The position numbers and the translations under genes were made by a program. Below, piece after piece: positions 35,460 through 44,548 of a stretch of 64,000 nt of DNA (the stretch's first letter is position 1; each line of letters opens with the position of its first letter). The stretch is taken from the NCBI RefSeq assembly GCF_008386235.1, contig NZ_CP040671.1, positions 2,583,824-2,647,823 on the forward strand. Direction: 5' to 3'. This DNA comes from Thermosynechococcus sp. CL-1. Lineage in GTDB: Bacteria > Cyanobacteriota > Cyanobacteriia > Thermosynechococcales > Thermosynechococcaceae. A model generated the notes under the pieces. It did not search any database, was not told the origin of the DNA, and was given only the letters and a program-made list of their open reading frames with translations.

Positions 35460-36557
35460 CTATTTCTCTGGTTTCTCTTGATCGGCGGCGTGGGCTAAGA
35501 GTCCTTGGAGTAGCTCTCGCAATAGGCTCGGTCCTTGGTAAATCCAACCGGTGTAGAGTTGCACCAGTGTTGCACCGGCTGCTAGTTTTTCGATCACATC
35601 CTCTGGCGTGAAAATCCCCCCCACCCCAATAATCGGCAGAGTGCCTTGGGTCTCTTTGTGGATAAAGCGAATCACGGCGGTAGCGCGATCGCGCAAAGGG
35701 GCACCACTGAGACCTCCCGCCTCGGCCGCCGGCGATCGCCCCGTCTGCGGAATCATCTGGGTTTTTAGCCCCTCCCGTGCCACGGTGGTATTGGTGGCCA
35801 CAATGCCGGCGAGTTCATAGGTTTGAATCAGATCAAGAATTGCCGCAATCTGCTCCCAACTCAAATCGGGGGCAATTTTCAGAAGCAGGGGCTTGTGGGA
35901 GTGATTGGCGGTTTGTAGCGTCTCCAAAATGGGTTCTAGTTGTTCCTTGGCTTGCAGATCCCGTAACCCCGGTGTGTTGGGAGAACTCACATTAATCACG
36001 AAATAATCGCCAAGGGGATACAGGCGGCGAAAACTGGCTAAGTAATCCTCTTTTGCAGCTTCCAAAGGGGTGATTTTTGACTTGCCCAAATTGATACCGA
36101 TGGGAATCGTTGGCGGGGGCGATCGCTCCAAAAGGGCGGCCATGGCCTCTGCGCCGGCATTATTAAACCCCATGCGATTAATTGCTGCGCGATCGGCTGT
36201 TAGGCGAAAGAGGCGCGGACGCGGATTGCCCGGCTGCGGATACCAAGTGACCGTGCCTAACTCTGCAAAGCCAAAGCCAAAGGCCGACCAGACACTGGGG
36301 GCGACGCCATTCTTATCAAACCCTGCCGCCAAACCAATGGGATTGGGAAAGCGTAGTCCCCACATTTGCCGCTCTAAACGGGGATCTGAAAGGGCATAGC
36401 GTTGCTGAAGTTGCTGCCGCAGCCAAGTGCTCAGGGCACGATCCTGATTAAGCCACCCACAGAGGGAGATAAACTGCTGGTGCAGAAATTCGGGATCCGC
36501 CTGCAACCCAGAAAAAAGAAGTGGCCGCAGCAGGTGCCGATAAGGATCAATGGCCAT
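35460..36557 (-). CDS. pyrD: Dihydroorotate dehydrogenase, quinone-linked (class 2)
   Basis: Fourth step of pyrimidine synthesis, reducing the quinone pool. 365 residues, with an N-terminal helical membrane-associating segment (1-45) and an FMN barrel: N-P-I-G-L-A-A-G-F-D-K-N-G, G-T-V-T-W-Y-P-Q-P-G-N-P-R-P-R, N-R-M-G-F-N-N, I-N-V-S-S-P-N-T-P-G-L-R with the catalytic Ser, and V-G-G-I-F near the end. F-D-K-N and the N-terminal extension are class 2 features. Confidence 0.95.
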   Translation of the reverse strand: MAIDPYRHLLRPLLFSGLQADPEFLHQQFISLCGWLNQDRALSTWLRQQLQQRYALSDPRLERQMWGLRFPNPIGLAAGFDKNGVAPSVWSAFGFGFAELGTVTWYPQPGNPRPRLFRLTADRAAINRMGFNNAGAEAMAALLERSPPPTIPIGINLGKSKITPLEAAKEDYLASFRRLYPLGDYFVINVSSPNTPGLRDLQAKEQLEPILETLQTANHSHKPLLLKIAPDLSWEQIAAILDLIQTYELAGIVATNTTVAREGLKTQMIPQTGRSPAAEAGGLSGAPLRDRATAVIRFIHKETQGTLPIIGVGGIFTPEDVIEKLAAGATLVQLYTGWIYQGPSLLRELLQGLLAHAADQEKPEK

Positions 36558-36607
36558 TCAGACTGCCATTCCCCCACCTAAAGGGTTGAATGGTCAACCC
36601 TATGACC

Positions 36608-37150
36608 CTAGTCCAGATAGCCCATGAGGACGGGTGAATCATCAATGATATTAGAAGCCACAGGCCGTTCCCCAGCGGAATAATAGGTTTCAGCAATGTG
36701 CAGGCCACTGGTGGTAATCGGACGAATGCCCATCCAATTCACTGTTTCGACAATTTCAAAGTCATCCGCTGCCACGGGGCGCACCCCCATGATGTTCAGG
36801 GTTTCAACCACGCGGAAATTGGTGGCCACGATGGGGCGAATACCGGCGGAGTTGATGCTGTCGTAGATTTGCAGGCCACTGCTGAGCACAGGACGCTCGC
36901 CGGCATCTTTGATCATGTGCACCACTTGCACGGGACTGGCTTCAATGGGACGCAAGCCGGCACTATTAAAGGTTTGCCATACCACGATGTCGCTGGCTGT
37001 GGTTGTGCCTGCGGGGGCAAGAGCGGTTTTTTCGGCAAGGGAAACCATTTGACCGCTATTTTCTTTGGCGGGCGGGTTGCTGCGACGGGCGGGACGGCTA
37101 GCTTTGGCCGTGGGTTCTTCGGGAGGTGGGGTTTGAGGCGTTTCAGTCAT
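36608..37150 (-). CDS. Unknown protein with 19-residue tandem repeats
   Basis: 180 residues. The first 65 are Pro/Ala/Lys-rich and probably disordered, with no signal peptide. From about residue 68 there are five full copies and a partial sixth of a 19-residue unit with the core (A/M)-G-(L/E/I/V)-R-P-(I/V). The spacing is exactly 19 each time. The second part of each unit is hydrophobic-alternating (Q-V-V, L-Q-I, F-R-V-V, F-E-I-V, L-H-I-A), suggesting a short strand and helix per unit in a solenoid-like fold. I do not recognise the family. pyrD lies downstream on the same strand after a 50-base gap. Confidence 0.7.
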   Translation of the reverse strand: MTETPQTPPPEEPTAKASRPARRSNPPAKENSGQMVSLAEKTALAPAGTTTASDIVVWQTFNSAGLRPIEASPVQVVHMIKDAGERPVLSSGLQIYDSINSAGIRPIVATNFRVVETLNIMGVRPVAADDFEIVETVNWMGIRPITTSGLHIAETYYSAGERPVASNIIDDSPVLMGYLD

Positions 37151-37293
37151 GGCGATCGCTCCTAATGCAATAATTCAATCCTACAGGTGAATTCGTATGC
37201 AAGCATTCTATATCTCTAGTCCTTGATCATAGCAGCCCAAGAGGAGTGCCAGCGGTTTGAGAGATCCCTTTCGGTGCAGGAATGGTTGGCTTT

Positions 37294-37980
37294 TCAAGCG
37301 TGCAGCAGAGGCATCATGTCGCTGGGTGCCCCTTGGCCAATCACTTTGCCACGATCCAGAACAATGGCACCGTCCGCTTGCGCCAGTTCATCGAGACGGT
37401 GGGTGACCCACAGTGCGGTGATCCCTTGGCTGTTGACCAGTTGGCGTACGTAGCCCAAGAGTTCCCGCTGACTATCGGGGTCAAGGAGAGCCGTGGGCTC
37501 ATCGAGCAATAGCACCCGACAATGGCGAGCGATCGCCCCGGCAATGGCTACCCGCTGTTTTTGGCCGCCACTGAGGGCATAGATGGGACGGCGTTCTAGC
37601 CCCTGTAAATTCACAGCTTGTAGGGCTGCACTGACGCGCTCGCGCACCTGCCAATAGTTGAGGGATTCACCATTGAGACTAAAGGCAATATCCGCACCGA
37701 CACTGGGCATCACCAGTTGGTGATCGGGGTTCTGGAAGACAAAGCCAAGGGGTTGCTCCACATAGACTTCACCGCTTTGGGGCTGCAAGAGACCCCCCAA
37801 AATACGCACCAGCGTTGACTTACCACTGCCATTGCGGCCGAGGAGCATCCATAGTTGCCCCCGCGGGATGTCTAGGGAGACCCGATCCAGCACTAAAACC
37901 TCTGGCGACCAGCCAAAGGAGACCTCTTTGAGATGAATTGCTGGGGGGATTGCCGCCATGGGTTTTTGGACAATGCTCAT
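37294..37980 (-). CDS. ABC ATPase of ECF/CbiO type
   Basis: 228-residue ATPase: Walker A G-R-N-G-S-G-K-S-T, Q-loop V-F-Q-N-P-D-H-Q-L (N-P-D-x-Q is typical of CbiO/EcfA), signature A-L-S-G-G-Q-K-Q-R-V-A-I-A, Walker B V-L-L-L-D-E-P-T-A and the switch His in V-T-H-R-L. It would power an ECF-type importer; the EcfT-like permease at 7397-8299 is the only candidate partner in view. The frame is open to 38049, but the extra residues overlap the divergent sucrose-phosphate synthase leader; I use the ATG at 37980. No permease is adjacent. Confidence 0.88.
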   Translation of the reverse strand: MSIVQKPMAAIPPAIHLKEVSFGWSPEVLVLDRVSLDIPRGQLWMLLGRNGSGKSTLVRILGGLLQPQSGEVYVEQPLGFVFQNPDHQLVMPSVGADIAFSLNGESLNYWQVRERVSAALQAVNLQGLERRPIYALSGGQKQRVAIAGAIARHCRVLLLDEPTALLDPDSQRELLGYVRQLVNSQGITALWVTHRLDELAQADGAIVLDRGKVIGQGAPSDMMPLLHA

Positions 37981-38043
37981 GTTTTTCGGTAGGGTGAGGA
38001 TGACCCCCAATTGGGTTGTAGTGCACCAAGTAAGGGAGCGGCT

Positions 38044-40194
38044 ATGCAAGAGGGATTATACATTGTCCTCATCAGTATTCATGGTTTGATTCGGGGCAAT
38101 CGCCTTGAACTAGGACGAGATGCCGATACGGGAGGACAAACGCGCTATGTGGTGGAACTGGCAAAAACCCTTGCAGCCCATCCTCGGGTGGCGCAGGTGG
38201 ATTTGGTCACTCGTCTGATTCCCGATGCCAAGGTCAGTCCCGACTATGCCCAGCCCATTGAGCGAATTGGCGATCGCGCCCGCATTGTCCGTCTGGCCTG
38301 TGGTCCCCGCCGCTATTTGCGCAAGGAGGTGCTTTGGCCCTATTTAGACGTATTTGCCGATGAACTGTTGCGCCATCTCCGCCAAAGTGGCCGCATGCCC
38401 GATGTGATCCACAGTCACTATGCCGATGCCGGTTATGTGGGCTGCCGTGTTGCCGGTTGGTTGGGGGTTCCCCTTGTGCACACTGGGCATTCCCTCGGCC
38501 GGGTCAAGCGACAGCGACTCCTTGCCCAGGGTAGTAAGCCCGATGCCATTGAGGAGCAGTTTCACTTTACGACTCGCATTGAAGCCGAGGAGCAAACCCT
38601 TGCCAGTGCCGCACTCATTATTGCCAGTACCCATCAGGAGGTCGAAGAGCAGTATCGCCTCTACGATCAATACGATCCGGCACGGATGGCCGTCATTCCG
38701 CCGGGGGTAGATACCCGCCGTTTCTATCCAGCGCCTGTGCCAGCGGATTTGCCGTTTCGCAAGGAATTGCGTCGCTTTTTAGTCGAACCGGAAAAGCCCT
38801 TTATCTTTTGCCTCTCCCGGCCAGTACCGCGCAAGAACGTGGCTGCGTTGCTCAATGTCTATGGCACTGATCCCTTTTTACAGGAGCGAGCGAATCTGGT
38901 CTTAGTGCTCGGCAATCGCACCGATATTAGCAAGATGGAGGCCAGCCCTCGCCAAGTGTTGACCGAACTCTTTTTGCTGGTCGATCGCTATGACCTCTAT
39001 GGCAAAGTCGCCTATCCGAAAACCCACACCAGCGATGAAGTCCCCGATCTTTACCGTTTAGCCGCCCAGCAACGGGGGGTCTTTATCAACCCTGCACTGA
39101 CCGAACCCTTTGGCCTGACGCTCATTGAAGCGGCTGCCTGTGGATTACCGATTTTGGCCACAGCGGATGGTGGGCCGCAGGAGATTCTCCGTCACTGTCG
39201 CAATGGGTTGCTCTTTGATGCCCTTGATCTAGAAGCCATTCGCAGTGCCCTGCATCAAGCCTTTCAGAGTGACAGCCAGTGGCAGACTTGGGCAGACAAT
39301 GGCCTGAAGGGGGTACAAGCCCACTACTCTTGGCGCAGTCATGTGGAGATGTATCTGCACGCCCTTGCTCAACTGGCGGAAAAATCAGTCTTGCCCGTGT
39401 TGAGTGTGCAACGCCAACCGGCTCAGTACCAGAGTAATAAACTGCCAACGACGCTGACACGGAACCGCCTGCTCACCCTCGAACGCCTGTTGATTAGTGA
39501 TATTGACAATACCTTGATTGGCGATCGCCCTGCCCTTGAGCGACTCTTAACGCTTCTGCAACGCCGTCCTGAAATGGGCTTTGGGGTGGCAACGGGGCGT
39601 CATCTCGAAATTACCCTAGAGGTCCTCCATGAATGGGGCGTGCCGATTCCCGATGTTTTAATTACGTCCGTGGGCAGTGAAATTCACTATGGCCCTCACT
39701 TGGTTCCCGACACCAGTTGGCAGCAGCACATTAGCTATCGCTGGGAACCCCAACGGGTCAGAGACACCCTCGCCGATGTGGCAGGCCTGACGCTGCAACC
39801 CCCAGAAAATCAACGCTCCCACAAAATTAGCTACAACGTGGACACTGCGGTTCTCCCCAGCATTACCCCGGTCTTGCGTTTACTGCGACAGCAAAAGCTC
39901 CATTGTCGTCCCATTTTTTCCCATAATCAGTTTTTGGATATTTTGCCCCTGCGTGCCTCCAAAGGCGATGCTCTGCGCTATCTTGCCCTCAAGTGGGGCT
40001 ATCCTCTAGACAAACTGTTGGTGGCTGGGGACTCTGGCAATGACGAGCAAATGCTGACGGGGAATACCCTTGCTGTTGTTGTGGGCAATCACAGTCCGGA
40101 ATTGGAAAAGTTGCGCGATCGCCCCCATATTTACTTTGCCCAAGGTCACTATGCCCAAGGGATTCTCGAAGCGATTGAACACTATGGCTTCTAA
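38044..40194 (+). CDS. sps: Sucrose-phosphate synthase, glucosyltransferase plus phosphatase domains
   Basis: 716 residues. The N-terminal GT4 glucosyltransferase (1-460) has the nucleotide loop A-D-T-G-G-Q-T-R, H-S-H-Y-A-D-A-G, G-H-S-L-G-R-V-K and the E-P-F-G-L-T-L-I-E donor site. It joins UDP- or ADP-glucose to fructose-6-phosphate. The C-terminal HAD domain (470-716) has D-I-D-N-T, a conserved S-K-G-D-A-L-R-Y-L lysine and G-D-S-G-N-D, so the phosphatase site looks intact. The fused enzyme could make sucrose, an osmolyte and heat protectant here. The upstream frame to 38011 overlaps no conserved sequence; I start at M-Q-E-G. Confidence 0.93.
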   Translation: MQEGLYIVLISIHGLIRGNRLELGRDADTGGQTRYVVELAKTLAAHPRVAQVDLVTRLIPDAKVSPDYAQPIERIGDRARIVRLACGPRRYLRKEVLWPYLDVFADELLRHLRQSGRMPDVIHSHYADAGYVGCRVAGWLGVPLVHTGHSLGRVKRQRLLAQGSKPDAIEEQFHFTTRIEAEEQTLASAALIIASTHQEVEEQYRLYDQYDPARMAVIPPGVDTRRFYPAPVPADLPFRKELRRFLVEPEKPFIFCLSRPVPRKNVAALLNVYGTDPFLQERANLVLVLGNRTDISKMEASPRQVLTELFLLVDRYDLYGKVAYPKTHTSDEVPDLYRLAAQQRGVFINPALTEPFGLTLIEAAACGLPILATADGGPQEILRHCRNGLLFDALDLEAIRSALHQAFQSDSQWQTWADNGLKGVQAHYSWRSHVEMYLHALAQLAEKSVLPVLSVQRQPAQYQSNKLPTTLTRNRLLTLERLLISDIDNTLIGDRPALERLLTLLQRRPEMGFGVATGRHLEITLEVLHEWGVPIPDVLITSVGSEIHYGPHLVPDTSWQQHISYRWEPQRVRDTLADVAGLTLQPPENQRSHKISYNVDTAVLPSITPVLRLLRQQKLHCRPIFSHNQFLDILPLRASKGDALRYLALKWGYPLDKLLVAGDSGNDEQMLTGNTLAVVVGNHSPELEKLRDRPHIYFAQGHYAQGILEAIEHYGF

Positions 40195-40361
40195 CAAAAA
40201 GCCTGCGATAACGTCAAACTAGAAATGCCCTTGGCGCGGTAATTGGCAAGAATCTGAGCCAGTGCCTCCACTGTCGGTTGTCGCGTGGGATTGAGTTGGG
40301 GATTGCTCTGCATTGCTGGGTTGAACTCCGTGCCATCGTGCATCAGCCAGTGACTCCCACC
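40191..40361 (-). pseudogene. 3' remnant of a polysaccharide deacetylase gene
   Basis: Reading the minus strand from 40361 gives about 56 codons: H-W-L-M-H-D-G-T, then N-P-T-R-Q-P-T-V-E-A-L-A-Q-I-L, and Y-R-A-K-G-I-S-S-L-T-L-S-Q-A-F before the stop at 40191-40193. L-M-H-D-G and the last helix-strand resemble the C-terminal end of NodB-type deacetylases. The rest is missing: an in-frame stop lies at 40362-40364 and the kinase gene ends just beyond. Its stop interlocks with that of sps (CTAA). Too short for catalysis. Confidence 0.6.
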
Positions 40362-40369
40362 CTAGCACG

Positions 40370-42424
40370 CTAGAGCGCTTGGGTTCTTTGAATTAGCCAT
40401 TCGCCACCAACATTGACTAAAGTAAAGCGTAGCGTTTGATAAAAATCTTGACCAGAGTTCATTACGTAGTGAAGATTTGCATCAACAACGGCTCTACCTG
40501 AAGTTAAACCGACAACTTCAGTACTATAAACATCAACGTACTGCACTTTAGTCCACCAATCGATGTATGAACCATAGCCGTTGGGGTGCGCTGAGGCATC
40601 ATTTTGGAAAGAACTGGTCAATCGATACCACGCTGCCTCGTAATTGCCAGCGTTAATCAGAGCATAGTAATTTTCAACAAAAAGGCTGGGATCAGGGAGC
40701 AGTTCCGGGTCAAGTAGGACGCGTTCGCTAGCACTTGCAGGGGGTGTGGGCGTAGAAACAGTTTCTGGAGTTGGCAACGGAGATTCAATAGGTAGCGATT
40801 GGTCAGGAGTTTCTGCGACTTCGGTAGGGGAATTGGCTAGGGAGGGAGGGCGGGGTTCTAGGCGGTTCGACAGCAAAATTACAGCCATCGCTGCCAACAT
40901 ACTCCCAAAGGCAATCACAAGTGAGCCGAGAATGAGCCACGGTGCGAATGATGACTGAGCTGTGGGTACTGGTTGAGTCCCAGAGAAGGGTTGTCCTGTA
41001 GGCGTGGTAGAGAGGGGTAGGGGTGTGACAACCGGTTCATGGACAATACTGCCTGCCTCAATCATCCGCCAATGTTGATCCTGCCGTTCAACCCGTGCTG
41101 GCCTCAGCAATTGCCCTGACTTTTCACTGGGGTGCTGGGGCAACGTTCGCCGAAATAGGTAAGGATCGAATTCCCCCTTGTGCAAGGGAATAAGCCAGGA
41201 CTGTTGATTGACATCTGTGATTACTAAATAGCTGGGATGAGCAGCACACTCAGTAAAAATGGCACCCTCCCTTTGAGAACCTGCAGGACGAACCGGTGTT
41301 CCATAGTTTTGCAGCTCTAACCAATCGCTATGCAAACGACTGTTGTACTTCTCAAGCAGCCAGTTGACCGACGGCGCTAAGTGAGGTGGTGGAGACTCCT
41401 CAGTAACCACTGTTGTTTCTAGCACCTGCGTCTCTAACGTTTTTTTTGTTTCTGTCTCTGCATCCGCTAGGGCAGCTTCGACTTCCTTGGCGGATTGATA
41501 GCGATCGCTGGGTGCAACAGCCAGCATCTTTGCCAAAACATCGCGAAACGTTGGTGTGATTTGGACATACTTTTGCCAATTCCAAGTGTGATGGTAGTTA
41601 TCAAACAATTCCTTGGGATCTTTGCCCGTGAGTAAGACAATACAGGTCACTGCTAGGGCGTACAGATCGGAACTCGGAAAAACCTGCTCACCTCTGACTT
41701 GTTCTGGTGCGGCATAATGCGCTGTATAAATTTTTGTATGCCCCTTCGCAACTTCGGTAACACGGGAAATCTCCTTGACTGCACCAAAGTCAATGAGGTA
41801 AAGGCGACGCTGCCCCGGAAATTTACTGTTCTTTGCCGATTGGCGAATAATGTTTGCTGGCTTAATGTCTCGATGAATGGCTCCTTGATCGTGGATGTAC
41901 TGCAAAACAGGTAGGAGCTCTTTCAAGACCTCACGAACTTCCTCTTCACTCAGATAACCGCGATGGGCAAGTTCACACTCAAGCGTATCGCCATCAATAA
42001 ATTCTTGAACCAGATAAAAATAGTTTTGTTCTGCTTCGCCTGTGCTGCTGCTCACCCGCTCCTGAAAGAAGGCAAATAAGGTAGGAATTTGGGGATGTTC
42101 CCCCAACTTTTCTAGGAGTCGTGCTTCTCGCTTGAATAAACTTTCTGCTTTTTGCAAGAGGGCTGGATTTGAGGTTTCCACTTGGAGCTGTTTGATCACA
42201 CATTGGCGCTTGGCGGGCGTATCCAAATCCCGCCCTAGGTAAGTAATACCAAAGCCCCCTTGTCCCAACAACTGTTGGGCAACATAGCGCCCCCGCAAAA
42301 TCAAGGGCATGCCGCAGTTGGCGCAGTACTTTTGGCTAATGGTATCCACCAACACATCCCCCTCTAGTTCAGGCAGGTCATTGTGGGGATAGGAACACTG
42401 GGGGCGGGTGCAGTAGATAAGCAT
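40370..42424 (-). CDS. Membrane-anchored eukaryotic-type Ser/Thr protein kinase
   Basis: 684 residues. An N-terminal zinc-ribbon-like site C5-x4-C10...C34-A-N-C37 precedes the kinase domain (50-315): glycine loop G-Q-G-G-F-G-I-T-Y-L, catalytic loop H-R-D-I-K-P-A-N and D-F-G. A Pro-rich stretch and one membrane helix (W-L-I-L-G-S-L-V-I-A-F, about 490-515) follow. The C-terminal 110 residues resemble an NTF2/ARC6-type extracytosolic domain. The Cys-rich N-terminus is typical of SpkB-like cyanobacterial kinases, where it may sense redox. The target is unknown. The downstream neighbour is a deacetylase remnant. Confidence 0.9.
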   Translation of the reverse strand: MLIYCTRPQCSYPHNDLPELEGDVLVDTISQKYCANCGMPLILRGRYVAQQLLGQGGFGITYLGRDLDTPAKRQCVIKQLQVETSNPALLQKAESLFKREARLLEKLGEHPQIPTLFAFFQERVSSSTGEAEQNYFYLVQEFIDGDTLECELAHRGYLSEEEVREVLKELLPVLQYIHDQGAIHRDIKPANIIRQSAKNSKFPGQRRLYLIDFGAVKEISRVTEVAKGHTKIYTAHYAAPEQVRGEQVFPSSDLYALAVTCIVLLTGKDPKELFDNYHHTWNWQKYVQITPTFRDVLAKMLAVAPSDRYQSAKEVEAALADAETETKKTLETQVLETTVVTEESPPPHLAPSVNWLLEKYNSRLHSDWLELQNYGTPVRPAGSQREGAIFTECAAHPSYLVITDVNQQSWLIPLHKGEFDPYLFRRTLPQHPSEKSGQLLRPARVERQDQHWRMIEAGSIVHEPVVTPLPLSTTPTGQPFSGTQPVPTAQSSFAPWLILGSLVIAFGSMLAAMAVILLSNRLEPRPPSLANSPTEVAETPDQSLPIESPLPTPETVSTPTPPASASERVLLDPELLPDPSLFVENYYALINAGNYEAAWYRLTSSFQNDASAHPNGYGSYIDWWTKVQYVDVYSTEVVGLTSGRAVVDANLHYVMNSGQDFYQTLRFTLVNVGGEWLIQRTQAL

Positions 42425-42458
42425 GATTTTACATCAAGAAGCACCAATTTATTCACGA

Positions 42459-44498
42459 TTAAAACTGATCCAACACTTGGGTGACAACCTCAGGACCCAC
42501 AGAAATGCCGTCAATCCCCAAATCAATTAACCACGGCAGCCAATGGGGATAGCGAGCGGGGGCTTCGCCGCATAGATGGCATCTTAAGTGATGGGCTTTG
42601 GCCTGTTGAATCAATTGGGCGATCGCCTTTTTCACAGCGGGATGGTCTTCATTGAAGTCTGGCAGTGTGGTTTCGCGATCAATGCCCAACAGCAGTTGGG
42701 TCAGATCATTGGTGCCAATCGTAATGCCGGCAACGCCAAGGTTGGCCAGATCAGACAGTAAAAATAGAACGGCAGGCACTTCGGCCATCACCCACAGTTC
42801 CACACCCGCCTTGGCTGTCAAACCATGCTGTGCAAGAGCCTTTTGACAATAGACCACTTCACTGACACTGCGGACAAAGGGAAGGATAATGCGCAGCGGG
42901 CAGGCTTCTAAGCGGTGGGCGATCGCCAGTGCTGACAGTTCCAAATGAAATAGCTCTGGACAATGGGGATAGCGACTCACCCCTCGCAGTCCCCAATCCG
43001 TTGCGGGTTCAAACTGATGTCCCCCCAAGAGTTGGCGATAGTCGGCTGGCCGTAAATCCAATGTGCGATAAAAGAGGGGACGGGGGGCGATCGCCCGCAT
43101 AAATTCACAGAGGTGCTGTACCCAGCGATCGCGCAATTCCTCTGCTTCTCCATGTTCTAGCCAATGACAGGGATGGCGATGATCCAAAAAGGCCAACAAC
43201 ATCAACTCTGAGCGCAATAGACCAATGCCATCACAGGGGAGCGATCGCAATACCCGCAGGGCACTGACTTGACTGACATTTACCATGACCTGCAACGGCA
43301 ACCGCTTGACCGTCGGGAGTGAGGGCGTTTGCGGCGAGGGGGTCGCCACCACGGGCAATGGCTCTGGGGGCAGTTGATAGATAGACCCCCGATGACCATC
43401 TAGAAACAGCGTCATTCCTGAACTAATCTGCTGAGTCGCATTTACCACACCGACCACCGCTGGCCGTCCCAATTCCCGCGCCAGAATGGCACCATGACTG
43501 GTTAAGCCCCCCTGCTCACAAATCACACCAACCGCAGCACTCACGAGGGGCAACCAGTGGGGCGGAATACTTTTGCTCACCAAGATCTGCCCAGCAACAG
43601 CCGCAGGAGCACAGGGGTCTGTAACCACAAGGGCAGGGGCGATCGCCTGCCCCGGCGCAGCGGGTAGCCCTTCAGCTATGAGGGTGCGCTCCACGGCCTG
43701 CGGCAAGGGCGCCAGCGGCAGAGGCTCTGGCAAACACTGTCCCCACCAAACCTGTGTCTGACTGCGATGCCAAACCCAGAGATGGGACGCCGACCCGCGA
43801 CAGGCCTGCTGCAAGTATTGTTCCTCTGCGGGCGTCAGCTCAATTCCCCTTGGGGGCAAAGGAATGCCGTGATGGGGGAGCGTCACACCGCTGGCGATCG
43901 CCTGGAATGTTGGATCACTCCCTGTCCACCAGCCTGAGGCAACAATGGTACTCAGAGGGTAGAGTAAAATCACTACTTTGAGCCGACAAAAATCCCATCC
44001 CTGCTGCCAATAGGTATAGAGATTCTTGGCTTCAACAAGAGCCGCAAAGGCCGCTTCGAGCGCCTGATGACACAGGGGTAAACTGGGATGATGTAACACG
44101 GTTCCACGGCCTAGCCCCCAAGGTAAGTCCACCGCTTCCTGCCAAAGATAGGTGGTGAGAACAAGATGACTCTCTCCCCCCTGTTGTTGCCAAAAGTGAT
44201 GACAAGCAGCAAAAATTGTTTCTAATTCCCCCACATCCAAAGGGGGTAATTCATGGGTCATTTCCAGTGCCAGTGCCCTGAAATCCGCCGCATTGGGGGG
44301 CACCTCTTGCCAGCGATCGCAGGCCGCTTGCCACAGGGGAATGACGCCAGAGCGTAACTGTTGCCAGACACTGGTGGAAATCAGCCAGACAGGATGAGGC
44401 GGTGGCAAGATTTTTTGCGCCTCTTGCAGGGCAACCAATGTTGGGGAAAGGGCTTCCGCTGGGTACTGTTGTAGGGATTCCAGAAGGAGTGATGTCAC
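42459..44498 (-). CDS. PEP-utilising enzyme family protein with degenerate ATP-grasp region
   Basis: 679 residues. The middle holds the swivelling phosphohistidine domain (G-G-L-T-S-H-G-A-I-L-A-R-E-L-G, about 330-344). The C-terminal part is the PEP-binding barrel: G-I-G-L-L-R-S-E-L, T-L-D-L-R, W-G-L-R-G-V-S, G-T-N-D-L-T-Q and H-L-C-G-E-A with the catalytic Cys. These are features of PEP synthase, PPDK and PTS enzyme I. The N-terminal 270 residues keep weak traces of the ATP-grasp (H-L-V-L-T-T, L-P-W-G-L-G) but lack its nucleotide-binding residues. It therefore cannot be called a PEP synthase; the role is unknown. The start is GTG with no upstream ATG in frame. Confidence 0.78.
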   Translation of the reverse strand: MTSLLLESLQQYPAEALSPTLVALQEAQKILPPPHPVWLISTSVWQQLRSGVIPLWQAACDRWQEVPPNAADFRALALEMTHELPPLDVGELETIFAACHHFWQQQGGESHLVLTTYLWQEAVDLPWGLGRGTVLHHPSLPLCHQALEAAFAALVEAKNLYTYWQQGWDFCRLKVVILLYPLSTIVASGWWTGSDPTFQAIASGVTLPHHGIPLPPRGIELTPAEEQYLQQACRGSASHLWVWHRSQTQVWWGQCLPEPLPLAPLPQAVERTLIAEGLPAAPGQAIAPALVVTDPCAPAAVAGQILVSKSIPPHWLPLVSAAVGVICEQGGLTSHGAILARELGRPAVVGVVNATQQISSGMTLFLDGHRGSIYQLPPEPLPVVATPSPQTPSLPTVKRLPLQVMVNVSQVSALRVLRSLPCDGIGLLRSELMLLAFLDHRHPCHWLEHGEAEELRDRWVQHLCEFMRAIAPRPLFYRTLDLRPADYRQLLGGHQFEPATDWGLRGVSRYPHCPELFHLELSALAIAHRLEACPLRIILPFVRSVSEVVYCQKALAQHGLTAKAGVELWVMAEVPAVLFLLSDLANLGVAGITIGTNDLTQLLLGIDRETTLPDFNEDHPAVKKAIAQLIQQAKAHHLRCHLCGEAPARYPHWLPWLIDLGIDGISVGPEVVTQVLDQF

Positions 44499-44548
44499 AA
44501 ATGCGTTTCCTTAATCGTCCTTGGGGGTTTGGGAGCGGACGATCCGAC

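Noticed and set aside
37223..37453. Plus-strand frame starting M-I-I-A-A-Q-E-E-C in the gap before the ECF ATPase
   Set aside because: Most of it overlaps the ATPase gene antisense; the short unique part has no ribosome site or known motif.
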